From assembly GCA_964551985.1 (NCBI GenBank), contig CAZKFG010000023.1, positions 1 to 31,056 of the forward strand: 31,056 nt of DNA. Reading direction: 5' to 3'. This document shows positions 23,992 through 31,056 of the stretch, one piece after another. Source of the DNA: CAZKFG01 sp964551985 (GTDB lineage Bacteria > Bacillota > Negativicutes > Acidaminococcales > JAISLQ01). Each line of letters begins with the position of its first letter. The stretch's first letter is position 1. Under the pieces are notes generated by a model. It saw nothing but the letters and a program-made list of their open reading frames with translations. It was not told the origin of the DNA and searched no databases. The translations under genes and the position numbers were made by a program.

Positions 23992-25404
23992 ATGAAAAAA
24001 ATTTTAGTATTTGCATTTATATTGTTTTTAAGCTTACCTGTTCAAAGTACTTTTGCCTTTAGCTCAGGAATTGGTGATAAACTAGTTTATGGACATAAAA
24101 GTCCAAATGGCTCAGTATCTTTTTTAGGTCAAGCCACTAAAGCTGGTGCAATTCCCGGTAACTACAGTAAGTTATTTCTTGTAAAAGTTAATCCAGTTGA
24201 AAGTGATTATTATTACTATTTTTATGTTGAAGTAAAAGCTGCTGCTATAAGGAAAAATCCTATCTCAAAAGTTATTGTGGAAATAAATAATAAAGCTGTT
24301 ACTATTGAACCTTTAGAAGGTTTTCCTAACATTTACGAAGATAAGACTTTTGGAACCTATTTTAAAATACCTTCAACTAAAGAATTGGAAGAAGCTATTG
24401 GCAGTATGACATCATTAAAATTAATTTTAATGTCAGGTGATAAAGTAATAAAAGACGATAGTATGAGAGAGAGCGCACAATCATCTTTTAAAGAGTTGCT
24501 AAAAGTCAAAAAGACAGATTATATCGGCGAAGGTCTTATTGGCAGTAATTTAAAAGATTATGAGAAAACCACATATCATCCAGTAATCTTTATTCCCAAT
24601 GTCAGTAAAGAAGCAGTATTAAAAGCTTTATTGGTAGAAACTTCTACTTTCGTTGAGAAAGATGGTGCCTATAAATTCAAACGTTTTGTCAATAAATGGA
24701 ATTACAAAAATGATGAACACGGTTCGTTAGTGTTTCAAGGAGAATATTATGATAGCTTTTCTCCACACATAACTATTACAAATCAACAATACAAAAATGG
24801 TATTTGGATAGATGTAAATTTAAAAACTTTGATTTTCCTTCAATATAGAGATAAAAAAGGCATTTACAGTTCAACCTTAGACGAAATTGATTACATAGAA
24901 AAAAGAGAGAGCTTTAATTATTTTGTTAATAGCAAAATAGATGGTAATTATTTTTGGGCGAAAACAATTTTAAATGTTTACTACAATTTACACGGTCAAT
25001 ATGATTATGGTATAACTTGGGATTTTGTCAACGATAAACAAACAAAGGAAAATAGCTTTATTCTCAAATCCGTAAATGTTGATAAGTTTGCCGCTTTAAG
25101 TGCATTTTCTGTTGGCGATAAGATAATCTCTATAAATGGACACTTGACAAAATACATGAAACCTGTGGCATTAGACTATATGCTTACAGCTAATGGGCAA
25201 AAGGCAACAATTACCGCTATAGCTGCTGATAATAGTGAAAAAACAGTAACGATTGAGCCTGTTTTTGTCGCAAATCCAAATCCTAAGGACTATGGTAAAC
25301 TATATTCATTAATCCCAATAAAAAGCATAAAACCAACTGGCACACAATACAAATATTATTATTACTATTTTCATCCAATTGAAAAAGACTTATTTGGCTG
25401 GTGA
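23992..25404 (+). CDS. Secreted protein with a C-terminal PDZ-like domain, unknown function
   Basis: Protein of 470 aa that I do not recognise as a whole. Signal peptide 1-22 (ending TFAF). A PDZ-like segment is visible at about 355-423: SVGDKIISINGHLTKYMKP is the usual G-D-x-I-x-x-I-N-G strand, ending in KTVTIEP. No protease triad or other catalytic motif precedes it. Two Tyr-rich stretches (SDYYYYFYVE at 71-80, and KYYYYYF near the C-terminus) and a second VTIEP at 103-107 stand out. It may be a wall- or membrane-associated binding protein. AAGGAGAG precedes ATG; monocistronic. Confidence 0.7.
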   Translation: MKKILVFAFILFLSLPVQSTFAFSSGIGDKLVYGHKSPNGSVSFLGQATKAGAIPGNYSKLFLVKVNPVESDYYYYFYVEVKAAAIRKNPISKVIVEINNKAVTIEPLEGFPNIYEDKTFGTYFKIPSTKELEEAIGSMTSLKLILMSGDKVIKDDSMRESAQSSFKELLKVKKTDYIGEGLIGSNLKDYEKTTYHPVIFIPNVSKEAVLKALLVETSTFVEKDGAYKFKRFVNKWNYKNDEHGSLVFQGEYYDSFSPHITITNQQYKNGIWIDVNLKTLIFLQYRDKKGIYSSTLDEIDYIEKRESFNYFVNSKIDGNYFWAKTILNVYYNLHGQYDYGITWDFVNDKQTKENSFILKSVNVDKFAALSAFSVGDKIISINGHLTKYMKPVALDYMLTANGQKATITAIAADNSEKTVTIEPVFVANPNPKDYGKLYSLIPIKSIKPTGTQYKYYYYYFHPIEKDLFGW

Positions 25405-25433
25405 AATAATATTGTAATTATTAAACATTAATG

Positions 25434-25447
25434 GGCAAATATTTGCC
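25434..25447. repeat. Perfect 14-bp palindrome
   Basis: GGCAAATATTTGCC lies between the PDZ gene and the tRNA-Val promoter. It lacks a T-run, so it is not a clear terminator, and may be a protein-binding site or chance. Confidence 0.4.
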
Positions 25448-25475
25448 ATAGATAATTGATTTTCACTTTAAGCCA

Positions 25476-25504
25476 TTGACAAAAACTGCTTAAAAATGTA
25501 TAAT
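25476..25504 (+). promoter_or_regulatory. tRNA-Val promoter
   Basis: Perfect consensus TTGACA (25476-25481), 17-bp spacer, TATAAT (25499-25504), 13 bp before the tRNA. Confidence 0.9.
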
Positions 25505-25517
25505 AACAATGTTTTAA

Positions 25518-25594
25518 GGGGTTATAGCTCAGTTGGTTAGAGCGCTTCGTTGACATCGAAGAGGTCTGCGGTTCGAGTCCGCCTAACCCCACCA
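25518..25594 (+). tRNA. tRNA-Val (anticodon GAC)
   Basis: The acceptor GGGGTTA pairs with TAACCCC. The D-arm is GCTCAGTTGGTTAGAGC, the anticodon stem CTTCG/CGAAG with loop TTGACAT gives GAC (Val), and the T-arm is GCGGTTCGAGTCCGC. CCA is encoded. A tyrosine integrase points at its 3' end, so it is the likely attachment site of the following element. Confidence 0.96.
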
Positions 25595-25603
25595 GTAAAA
25601 TCA

Positions 25604-25636
25604 AGCCTTTGAGCAAACTGCTCAAAGGCTTTTTTA
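25604..25636 (+). terminator. Intrinsic terminator after tRNA-Val
   Basis: Stem AGCCTTTGAGC/GCTCAAAGGCT with 5-nt loop and T-run. Confidence 0.9.
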
Positions 25637-25638
25637 TG

Positions 25639-25660
25639 TTTGGGGACAGTTTTGGGGACA
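25639..25660. repeat. Tandem TTTGGGGACA repeats by the attachment site
   Basis: Two exact copies of TTTGGGGACA at 25639-25648 and 25651-25660, period 12, just past the tRNA terminator. Short direct repeats here are good candidates for integrase arm-binding sites (inference). Confidence 0.5.
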
Positions 25661-25761
25661 AAAGCAAAAAAACAGTCTATAGTATGCCCACTTTTTAGAT
25701 TCATCGTAGCAAATTTAAGGCTAAGGCAATTTATTACTTTGCCTAATTCCTTAACATATAA

Positions 25762-25995
25762 CGCATAAGTATTAAAAGCAAATACCTAAACAAAATTTAT
25801 ATACAAAGCTTTTTTGGTATACTCAAAAGCGAGATACCATACTTACAAATGTTTGAATATATAGGTCGCTTCAAAGATAAGTTTATTGAGTATATAGCTT
25901 ATTACAAAGAACACCACCATAATAAGCCAAACAAAACTTTAGGGCTTGCCGCATGCAATTTACACACAACAAGCCCTGAAGGTTGCTTAACTTAA
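25762..25995 (+). pseudogene. IS3-family transposase (OrfB) C-terminal remnant
   Basis: The frame is open from 25762 to TAA at 25995 (77 codons) without a start codon. Its translation contains IQSFFGILKSEIPYL, then FIEYIAYYKEHHHNKPNKTL and a final SPEG. This matches the C-terminal end of IS3-family integrase-core transposases (S-F-F-G-x-L-K-S-E, then Y-I-x-Y-Y-N-x-x-R). The catalytic DD residues and all upstream sequence are missing, and no inverted repeats are visible, so it is a dead fragment between the tRNA and the integrase gene. Confidence 0.8.
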
Positions 25996-26042
25996 TTATT
26001 TGTCTAATTTTTTTAAGCTATTAATTATGCTGGTGAAATTTT

Positions 26043-27251
26043 TTAGTGTTTGCTGTTTAATTCTCGCAAAATATTTTCCATAGTATCTGCTGTTTGCCGT
26101 TCGGTTGCTGGCAATAAATGGCTGTAAATATCAAGTGTTATGCTAGAGCGACTATGACCTAATTTACCACTTACAGTACGAATGTCGGCACCACTTTTTA
26201 TTAAATATGTAGCGGACATATGCCTTAGTGCATGTGGCCCGATAGATGGCAAGTTACAGCGCTGACAAAAATCTCTCAACCATGAATTAAAGCTATGCGG
26301 ATGAGCAGGCTTGCCATTGTACTGCGTGAATATACGATTACTATCTAGCCATAATTCCTGCATCTGTTCTCGTTGGTTATTTTGCAATTCTAAGTGCTCT
26401 TTAAATAGCGCCATGACACTAGCAGGTAGGCTTACAACTCTTTTACCAGAGCGAGTTTTAGTTTCTTTGAGTATAATGCCTTTTTTAGATACGTAAATAC
26501 TAGCTTGTAATACTCTTATTGATTGACTTGTGAAGTCGACATGATTCCACTCAAGCCCAAAAATCTCCTCACGCCTCAAACCACCAGTAAAAGCTAAAAG
26601 TGCCCAAAGTTTATGTGTAGCAGATTCCTTTTCGAGATTTTCCAAAAATATTTGCAACTCTCGAGGCTCATAAATAACTTTTTTCTTATACTTTAATTTT
26701 GGCATGTCTACACGAAAACAAGGGTTTTCTTTCATAAATCCCCAGCGTACAGCACGGGTAAACATACAAGATAATAACTCAGCATATTTTCTTATTGTAG
26801 AGGGTGCCAAGCGAGCATCATTGTTTTTGTCTGCTCGCTCTTTTTTGTTTAGAATTTTAACGCCTGATTCGCTTAAATTAGTCAAAAACATTTGTATGTG
26901 TCGTGGTTGTATTTTATTTATGCGAATATGTCCAATAGAATCGGAGATTCTAGGTAAAAGATAATCATAACCACAAATTGTAGCCGCAGATAAATTCATA
27001 TCACCGTAATGTTTTTTCCAATAGTCATAAAGCTCACAAATAGTCATTTTGCTATAATCGTTTAAAATTTCTTTTTCTTCTTCTGCTTTAGTAGCAAATC
27101 TTGCTAGTTCTTTTTCGGCTTCTCTAAAAGAACCTTTAAATGTTTTAGAAACTTTTCGTCTGTTGCCAAATTCATCTGAACCTAGTGATACAACAAGCCT
27201 AAAAGTATTATCACCACGTTTTTCTATGTATCCTACACTAATATAAATCAC
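26043..27251 (-). CDS. int: Tyrosine recombinase / integrase
   Basis: Site-specific recombinase of 402 aa. N-terminal arm-binding domain (GYIEKRGDNTFRLVVSLG), SAM-like core-binding domain (about 70-180) and catalytic domain with Arg in TGGLRREEIFGLEW, Lys in ETKTRSGKRVVSLP, HALRH, LGHSRSSITLDIYSH and the nucleophile Tyr in that last block. The full R-K-H-R-H-Y set is present, so it should be active. It ends about 450 bp from tRNA-Val and points towards it. The start is uncertain: GTG 27251 abuts the AGGAAGG ribosome site, and a non-AUG codon a few triplets later fits spacing better. Confidence 0.94.
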   Translation of the reverse strand: MIYISVGYIEKRGDNTFRLVVSLGSDEFGNRRKVSKTFKGSFREAEKELARFATKAEEEKEILNDYSKMTICELYDYWKKHYGDMNLSAATICGYDYLLPRISDSIGHIRINKIQPRHIQMFLTNLSESGVKILNKKERADKNNDARLAPSTIRKYAELLSCMFTRAVRWGFMKENPCFRVDMPKLKYKKKVIYEPRELQIFLENLEKESATHKLWALLAFTGGLRREEIFGLEWNHVDFTSQSIRVLQASIYVSKKGIILKETKTRSGKRVVSLPASVMALFKEHLELQNNQREQMQELWLDSNRIFTQYNGKPAHPHSFNSWLRDFCQRCNLPSIGPHALRHMSATYLIKSGADIRTVSGKLGHSRSSITLDIYSHLLPATERQTADTMENILRELNSKH

Positions 27252-27273
27252 CTTCCTAACTGGGTAAACAATA

Positions 27274-27298
27274 AAGAGGGGGTAAAAATCCCCCTCTT
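27274..27298 (-). terminator. Hairpin between the excisionase and integrase genes
   Basis: Nine-bp stem AAGAGGGGG/CCCCCTCTT with a 7-nt loop, GC-rich for this region, followed on the minus strand by TTTATTG. It may be a weak terminator or may limit integrase translation. Confidence 0.55.
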
Positions 27299-27303
27299 AA
27301 TGT

Positions 27304-27525
27304 TTAAACTGTAATTTGCCGTATTGGGTTTTCGTTGTTTTGCTTATTGATTTGGCTTTTAGCCTCTAGCTCATCGAGCCACTTATCAACTGTCTCTTTA
27401 CGATAAAAAATCTTACCTGCAGTTCTAAAGTGTGGTAATCCAAGTTTTAGCCGCCAAGAACGTACAGTCCATTGAGAGATTTGCAATTCTTTGGCAAGCT
27501 CGCTTTCTGTGTAAATAGTTTTCAT
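27304..27525 (-). CDS. xis: Excisionase-like helix-turn-helix protein
   Basis: Protein of 73 aa with a MerR/excisionase-type winged helix: YTESELAKELQISQWTVRSWRLKLGLPHF, then RTAGKIFYRKETVDKWLDEL. This is the standard layout of small excisionases and HTH_17 proteins, which bend attachment-site DNA and steer the integrase towards excision. It sits directly upstream of int on the same strand, 52 bp from it, with AGAAAGG before ATG. It could also act as a repressor of int. Confidence 0.82.
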   Translation of the reverse strand: MKTIYTESELAKELQISQWTVRSWRLKLGLPHFRTAGKIFYRKETVDKWLDELEAKSQINKQNNENPIRQITV

Positions 27526-27612
27526 TTATAACACAACCTTTCTAAGTTTTATTATTTATTTGTTAGCTAGTAAATAAATATTTATTAATATCTGCCAACT
27601 GTTTTAGTAAAT

Positions 27613-27641
27613 AAAAAAGCCCACCTGTATTTAGGTAGGCT
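27613..27641 (-). terminator. Terminator of the helicase-like gene
   Basis: Minus strand stem AGCCTACCT/AGGTGGGCT (one G-T pair) followed by TTTTTTATT, just after the stop codon at 27664. Confidence 0.85.
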
Positions 27642-27663
27642 TGGTGATAAGTTTAATATTGTT

Positions 27664-29214
27664 TTAAATATAGACTGACGGCGAAATTAAAATAAAATTT
27701 GAATCATTTGGTTCTTGACAATCAGCATTCAATTGCTCTTTTATTTTCAAACCTCTGCAACATCTAAGGTTATTTTTAGCAAGGTATTCAGCTTCACCTT
27801 TGTTGACTTTAGTTATATAAATAAATTGATTAATTTTCTCTTTTTTAGCAATACTTTTATTTTTAATATAGCCAAGCTTTTCTAATGTATTACAAAAAGC
27901 TGTTATCCTATAAAACCTTTCGTTAATTTTTGTACAATAATCTTTATATAAATCATAAAAACTGCTCAAAAGCATATACTCTTTTTCATTACCTGTTATC
28001 TCCACGCAATCATCTATAAAATCCTTTATAAAATCTTCAAAGCCTTTTTTAGGTTGTGGTGGTATAGGCACGAAAAAGTCTCTATTTTCGAAGTACTTTT
28101 CATAATCAAACAACAAAAAGTTCAATAGATCTTCTTTAAAAGTGAAATAAGCAAAATCTGTATCCTTCATTTTAAAGTTATTTGCATTATCTAAATCGAT
28201 AAAACATACACGGTTACTCAAAAAAGCATCTTTTTCTATAAATTCAGTCACTTTCTTACTTGCAGAAAATAGCAAAACAGTTCTATTTAGATAGTTAAAA
28301 GAAAGACCATTAGTAGGTTTAATAGTAATTTTCTTTGGCGATATCAACGCTTTAAGCAATTCTTTTTGAGTTTCACTAGGTTCTTTTTCCAATTCACAAT
28401 AATTTACTACCTTATTCCTCAAAGAAGAGATGCTGTTTTTTTGCAGCAGAGTTTTTTGTGGAAAAAAGCTCTTAAACTCATCATTAAATAATTGCATAAA
28501 CATCTCACAAAAAAACTCTGTAGTTTTTTGTTCATCTGCTCTGACAACAAACATTAAATTATCCTTACGGGCATTTGTTATAAGGCTTATTAATAATTTT
28601 TTTATATTTAACAAAGAACTAGCATCTTTTATTACACTATCAAAAAAATCCTTTAAGATAGAATTACTAAAAGAAAAACCTGTATCTTCTAAGTCTTGTC
28701 TAGTTACAGCTACGTATGAAGTAAAGTTATTTATAGGATTATTTTCTTTATATGCTACATTAAGACGTTTGACAGGCAACTTAATTTGTGTCGCTACTTG
28801 ATTCAGTTGCAAAACTACATCCTCAAGCAATATCAAAGGATTATAAGGAAAACAATGCATCTGTGCTTTGCAAATAAGAGCTTTTTTATCCTTCACCTCA
28901 ACTAATACCCTTGATAGAACCTCTTTTTCGCAATCTTTCCTAATAATCCGTTTAATTATAGAAGGAGAAATAATATTTTTCATAAGACTTAAATTAACAG
29001 CTTTTTCTTGAGAAAGTGGCTTAAAATAAAAATACATTGGGTCATATACTAAGATATCCTCATTTAAAACAGCTAATCTATCACGAAAATGCTCATCATT
29101 TAAAACTTTCTTTGTCAGGGCAATAATTTTTAGCTCTTTTTTTACTTTAAGGTCTTTTTTGAGTTCTTCAATCTGTGATAAAAAATCATAACTATCTTTA
29201 TAGTTTTTGCTCAA
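27664..29214 (-). CDS. Putative degenerate D5/P4-type SF3 helicase-like protein
   Basis: Protein of 516 aa, not recognised with certainty. Residues 205-345 can be laid on a D5/P4 superfamily-3 helicase: FVVRADEQKTTEFF (222-235) takes the Walker A place but keeps only K-T-T and lacks the glycines; NKVVNYCELE (267-276) fits Walker B; RTVLLFSASK (311-320) fits motif C with Ser for Asn; FLSNRVCFIDL fits the Arg-finger region. Residues about 393-470 resemble the winged helix after D5 helicases (SSFYDLYKDYCTKINERFYR). No primase domain is seen in 1-200. TTG 29214 follows GAGGTG at 6 bp; upstream codons lack a ribosome site. ATPase activity is doubtful. Confidence 0.5.
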   Translation of the reverse strand: MSKNYKDSYDFLSQIEELKKDLKVKKELKIIALTKKVLNDEHFRDRLAVLNEDILVYDPMYFYFKPLSQEKAVNLSLMKNIISPSIIKRIIRKDCEKEVLSRVLVEVKDKKALICKAQMHCFPYNPLILLEDVVLQLNQVATQIKLPVKRLNVAYKENNPINNFTSYVAVTRQDLEDTGFSFSNSILKDFFDSVIKDASSLLNIKKLLISLITNARKDNLMFVVRADEQKTTEFFCEMFMQLFNDEFKSFFPQKTLLQKNSISSLRNKVVNYCELEKEPSETQKELLKALISPKKITIKPTNGLSFNYLNRTVLLFSASKKVTEFIEKDAFLSNRVCFIDLDNANNFKMKDTDFAYFTFKEDLLNFLLFDYEKYFENRDFFVPIPPQPKKGFEDFIKDFIDDCVEITGNEKEYMLLSSFYDLYKDYCTKINERFYRITAFCNTLEKLGYIKNKSIAKKEKINQFIYITKVNKGEAEYLAKNNLRCCRGLKIKEQLNADCQEPNDSNFILISPSVYI

Positions 29215-29856
29215 CCAAAACACCTCGCTTAGTTTAAAAATAAGATTTATATACAAATTTATTATAAACTAAATCGGCTTTTTAATATATAAATTAGCCA
29301 AAAATTTTTCCTGAAAATCAATTTTAATTCTTTGGAAAAATAAAGAAAATATAAAAATTTCATAAAATTTCACAAAAGAAATATCATTGGTAATAAAAGT
29401 TTTCCAGTGTTTTTTTAAATTTGTTTTAAAAAATATTTAATAAATAAATGTATATATAAATTAGTTATATTATTCTTTTATTAATAAAAAATAATATATA
29501 GTATAACAACAAATCAAAAGCAAAAGTTAATACTAACGCTAATAATTTAAAAGTATGTAATCTATCCAATAAAAAATTATTAGCCCTACAACAGAAACTT
29601 AAACTAATAAAATTTTCCCAAGATTAATTTAAATTCCACTTAAATAATAATTCTTTTTGTATTATGCATGTTACTAATGAGAACCTAGGAAATGTTTAAC
29701 GAAGATAAAAGTTAAAATCACACAAAAGCAACAAATTATACAAATACAGATAAATAATACGTTCATACCATATAACTTTAAATAATGTACACTAACAAAT
29801 AAAAAATAATATGTAAATAAACTAAAATGTAAACAAAGAAAAAGGAGTAATCTGCT
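29215..29856. other. AT-rich non-coding region between divergent helicase-like and replication genes
   Basis: About 640 bp without a supported gene, extremely AT-rich. An 8-bp inverted repeat (ATTTTTCC 29304-29311 / GGAAAAAT 29334-29341) and scattered A/T runs are visible, but no iterons, consensus promoter or strong hairpin. Its place between a replication protein and a helicase-like gene makes it a candidate for the replication origin and control region, by context only. Confidence 0.5.
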
Positions 29857-30963
29857 ATGATAGACACAATGTATATCCAACACCAATTTAAAGATAGAAA
29901 TGCTTACAACAATTACTACAAGGCAATAGATGAACTAGCCCAAAACAAAGGTAGAAAATATCGCCTGCACAAAGACGGCAAAAGATACCTGACAACAGCA
30001 TTCTACCAAAAAGGATTTCTAGAACTAGCCCTCAAAAAAGCCAAAGGAAAATACTACATAGGCATAAAATTCAAACCATCAATAATTCTCTATGGTAAAG
30101 ACAGCTTTAACTTGTGCATAGAACATGATTACAAATTAGTTTCAGCAAGGTTTAACAAGCAAATAGAGAAGATAAACAACAAAGCCTATAGCAAAGAACT
30201 ACCAAAACTAAAATACTGGCAACCAATAAGAATTGATTATGCACTAGACATATTTGACAAAAACAATATAAAACTAGCCTACCAATACACATATCTATTC
30301 AAAAAAGGCTATCTACCAAAAAGCACAATCAACACCAAGACCTACCAAGACGGATTTTACATAACAACCAAAGAATACCGTATGCAGTTTTACAACAAAC
30401 AACGCCAGCTACTAGAGAAAAAGAACAAAATTGTCGACAATATTTTTCGCATAGAAGTACAATGCAACAACAAGCTACTAACCAAAATGAAAAATAAAAA
30501 CAACTGGAGAAACTACTACCTGCCAAAACTCTGGCAAAACGAAATAATGCAAGAAATATTTACCAAAAAGATAAAAAGCCTGATCGGAGAAAACGACTTT
30601 TTATCCTTGAAAGAAACACTAAATAAACTATCTGAAAAATACCTACTAAAGCAAAACTACCAAAACCTAAAAGAATTTATACAACTACTAGCCAAACACA
30701 AAGACACAAACATCAACAAAGCCAAAGAACATTTCACAAACGACAATACAAACCTATCTACAAGATATGTAGACCAAGTGCTAGAGAAAATAAGAAAAGC
30801 AGGGCTAAACCCAATAACAATCCCCACCTCTTGGGAAATAGAGAAAATAGCTAACCCCTTAAAAATACTCAAAAAGAAAATCCAAGAACAAAAAGACAAT
30901 ATGCCTTGGTTTGCTAAAAACGAAAGTACTATTGTTGATAGTATTGATGATTTTGAATTTTAA
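29857..30963 (+). CDS. Phage/plasmid replication protein, gene II (pII)-like
   Basis: Protein of 368 aa resembling rolling-circle initiators of the filamentous-phage gene II/X family. It opens MIDTMYI like f1 pII (MIDMLVL). It then has WQPIRIDYALDIF (121-133, cf. SRIDATF), YRMQFYNKQRQL (174-185, cf. LVAYLKHVELQ with the nicking Tyr) and IFRIEVQCNNKLLTKM (196-211, cf. LVRFEARIKTRYL), in the same order and spacing. Tyr179 is the likely nicking residue. The C-terminal 150 aa are Lys/Asn-rich and helical. AAGGAG precedes ATG. Codon use is distinctive (Leu mostly CTA, many C-ending codons, few G), unlike the genes left of the tRNA. Family call by motif order only. Confidence 0.68.
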   Translation: MIDTMYIQHQFKDRNAYNNYYKAIDELAQNKGRKYRLHKDGKRYLTTAFYQKGFLELALKKAKGKYYIGIKFKPSIILYGKDSFNLCIEHDYKLVSARFNKQIEKINNKAYSKELPKLKYWQPIRIDYALDIFDKNNIKLAYQYTYLFKKGYLPKSTINTKTYQDGFYITTKEYRMQFYNKQRQLLEKKNKIVDNIFRIEVQCNNKLLTKMKNKNNWRNYYLPKLWQNEIMQEIFTKKIKSLIGENDFLSLKETLNKLSEKYLLKQNYQNLKEFIQLLAKHKDTNINKAKEHFTNDNTNLSTRYVDQVLEKIRKAGLNPITIPTSWEIEKIANPLKILKKKIQEQKDNMPWFAKNESTIVDSIDDFEF

Positions 30964-30969
30964 ACCAAA

Positions 30970-30996
30970 AACAACCTTGCAAAAAGCAAGGTTGTT
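30970..30996. terminator. Hairpin after the replication gene
   Basis: Eleven-bp stem AACAACCTTGC/GCAAGGTTGTT with a 5-nt A loop. The T-run is on the minus-strand side (TTTTTGGTTT), so it better terminates a minus-strand gene coming from the right, while still stabilising the plus-strand mRNA end. From 30997 to 31056 nothing else is seen. Confidence 0.7.
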
Positions 30997-31056
30997 GGAA
31001 TATAAATTGTAAAAACCAAGATATCATCTGACAACTTAAGAAACAAAAGAAAAAAC

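Larger units (their letters stand above)
25595..31056. mobile_element. Integrated element at tRNA-Val (left part; continues past the window)
   Basis: Starting at the tRNA 3' end the DNA carries, in order, a transposase remnant, a tyrosine integrase and an excisionase-like HTH protein, a degenerate SF3-helicase-like protein, about 640 bp of AT-rich non-coding DNA, and a gene II-like rolling-circle replication protein. None are housekeeping genes, and AT content and codon use change. No second copy of the tRNA 3' end is visible up to 31056, so the right attachment site should lie beyond. It could be an inovirus-like prophage, an integrated rolling-circle plasmid or a small integrative element; the left boundary is inferred. 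Confidence 0.75.

Noticed and set aside
25428..25667. Minus-strand ORF of 79 aa across tRNA-Val
   Set aside because: It is an open frame created by the tRNA, its promoter and terminator; such translated-tRNA ORFs are common false genes.
29674..29886. Minus-strand hydrophobic ORF (70 aa; internal 30-aa start) in the AT-rich region
   Set aside because: Hydrophobicity alone; no ribosome site before either start, and it overlaps the replication gene start. A tiny membrane peptide is not excluded but not supported.
26000..31056. CRISPR array or toxin-antitoxin pair in the element
   Set aside because: No regularly spaced repeats and no recognisable toxin or antitoxin gene pair were found.

Overview
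The window is AT-rich bacterial DNA with Shine-Dalgarno sites of the AGGAGG type, consensus sigma-70/SigA promoters and many short intrinsic terminators. Gene content (RNase R-SmpB-tmRNA cluster, ATP-dependent PEP carboxykinase, LivKHMGF transporter, ATC-hydrolase family protein, CadC/CadA, acyl-CoA dehydrogenase, protein-E-like secreted proteins) suggests an anaerobic, low-GC Firmicute, plausibly of the class Negativicutes. That placement is an inference from gene content and style, not from a marker-gene comparison. A 100-N scaffold gap (21178-21277) shows this is a draft assembly.

Layout. 1-5190 (minus): a trans-translation and RNA quality-control block, with an esterase, a PaaI-type thioesterase, RNase R, SmpB, a secreted DUF3089-type hydrolase, and then tmRNA from its own promoter. 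5310-8256: a LUD-domain protein, tRNA-Arg(CCG), a COG1237-type metallo-hydrolase, a FlK-like thioesterase and a small two-TM protein of unknown function. 8304-9887: pckA. 9972-15997 (minus): livK, livH, livM, livG, livF, an ATC-hydrolase-family gene and a ureohydrolase, apparently one operon, divergent from an IclR regulator (16209-16991). I read it as an uptake-and-hydrolysis operon for a small amidino or guanidino compound. The ureohydrolase has Cys in place of a normally invariant metal-ligand Asp. 17001-19521: cadC-cadA metal efflux operon with a clear promoter and a 28-bp operator. 19705-22041: 3D-domain cell-wall protein, PaaI thioesterase and acyl-CoA dehydrogenase. 22078-25404: small secreted proteins, an aldo/keto reductase and a secreted PDZ-like protein.

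25518-31056: tRNA-Val(GAC) followed by the left part of an integrated mobile element. It carries an IS3-family transposase remnant, a tyrosine integrase pointing at the tRNA, an excisionase-like HTH protein, a 516-aa protein that looks like a D5/P4-type SF3 helicase with eroded ATPase motifs, about 640 bp of very AT-rich non-coding DNA, and a replication protein resembling filamentous-phage gene II (pII). The right end lies outside the window. This element, possibly inovirus-like, is the best candidate for an undescribed system. The Liv/ATC-hydrolase/ureohydrolase operon is the second.
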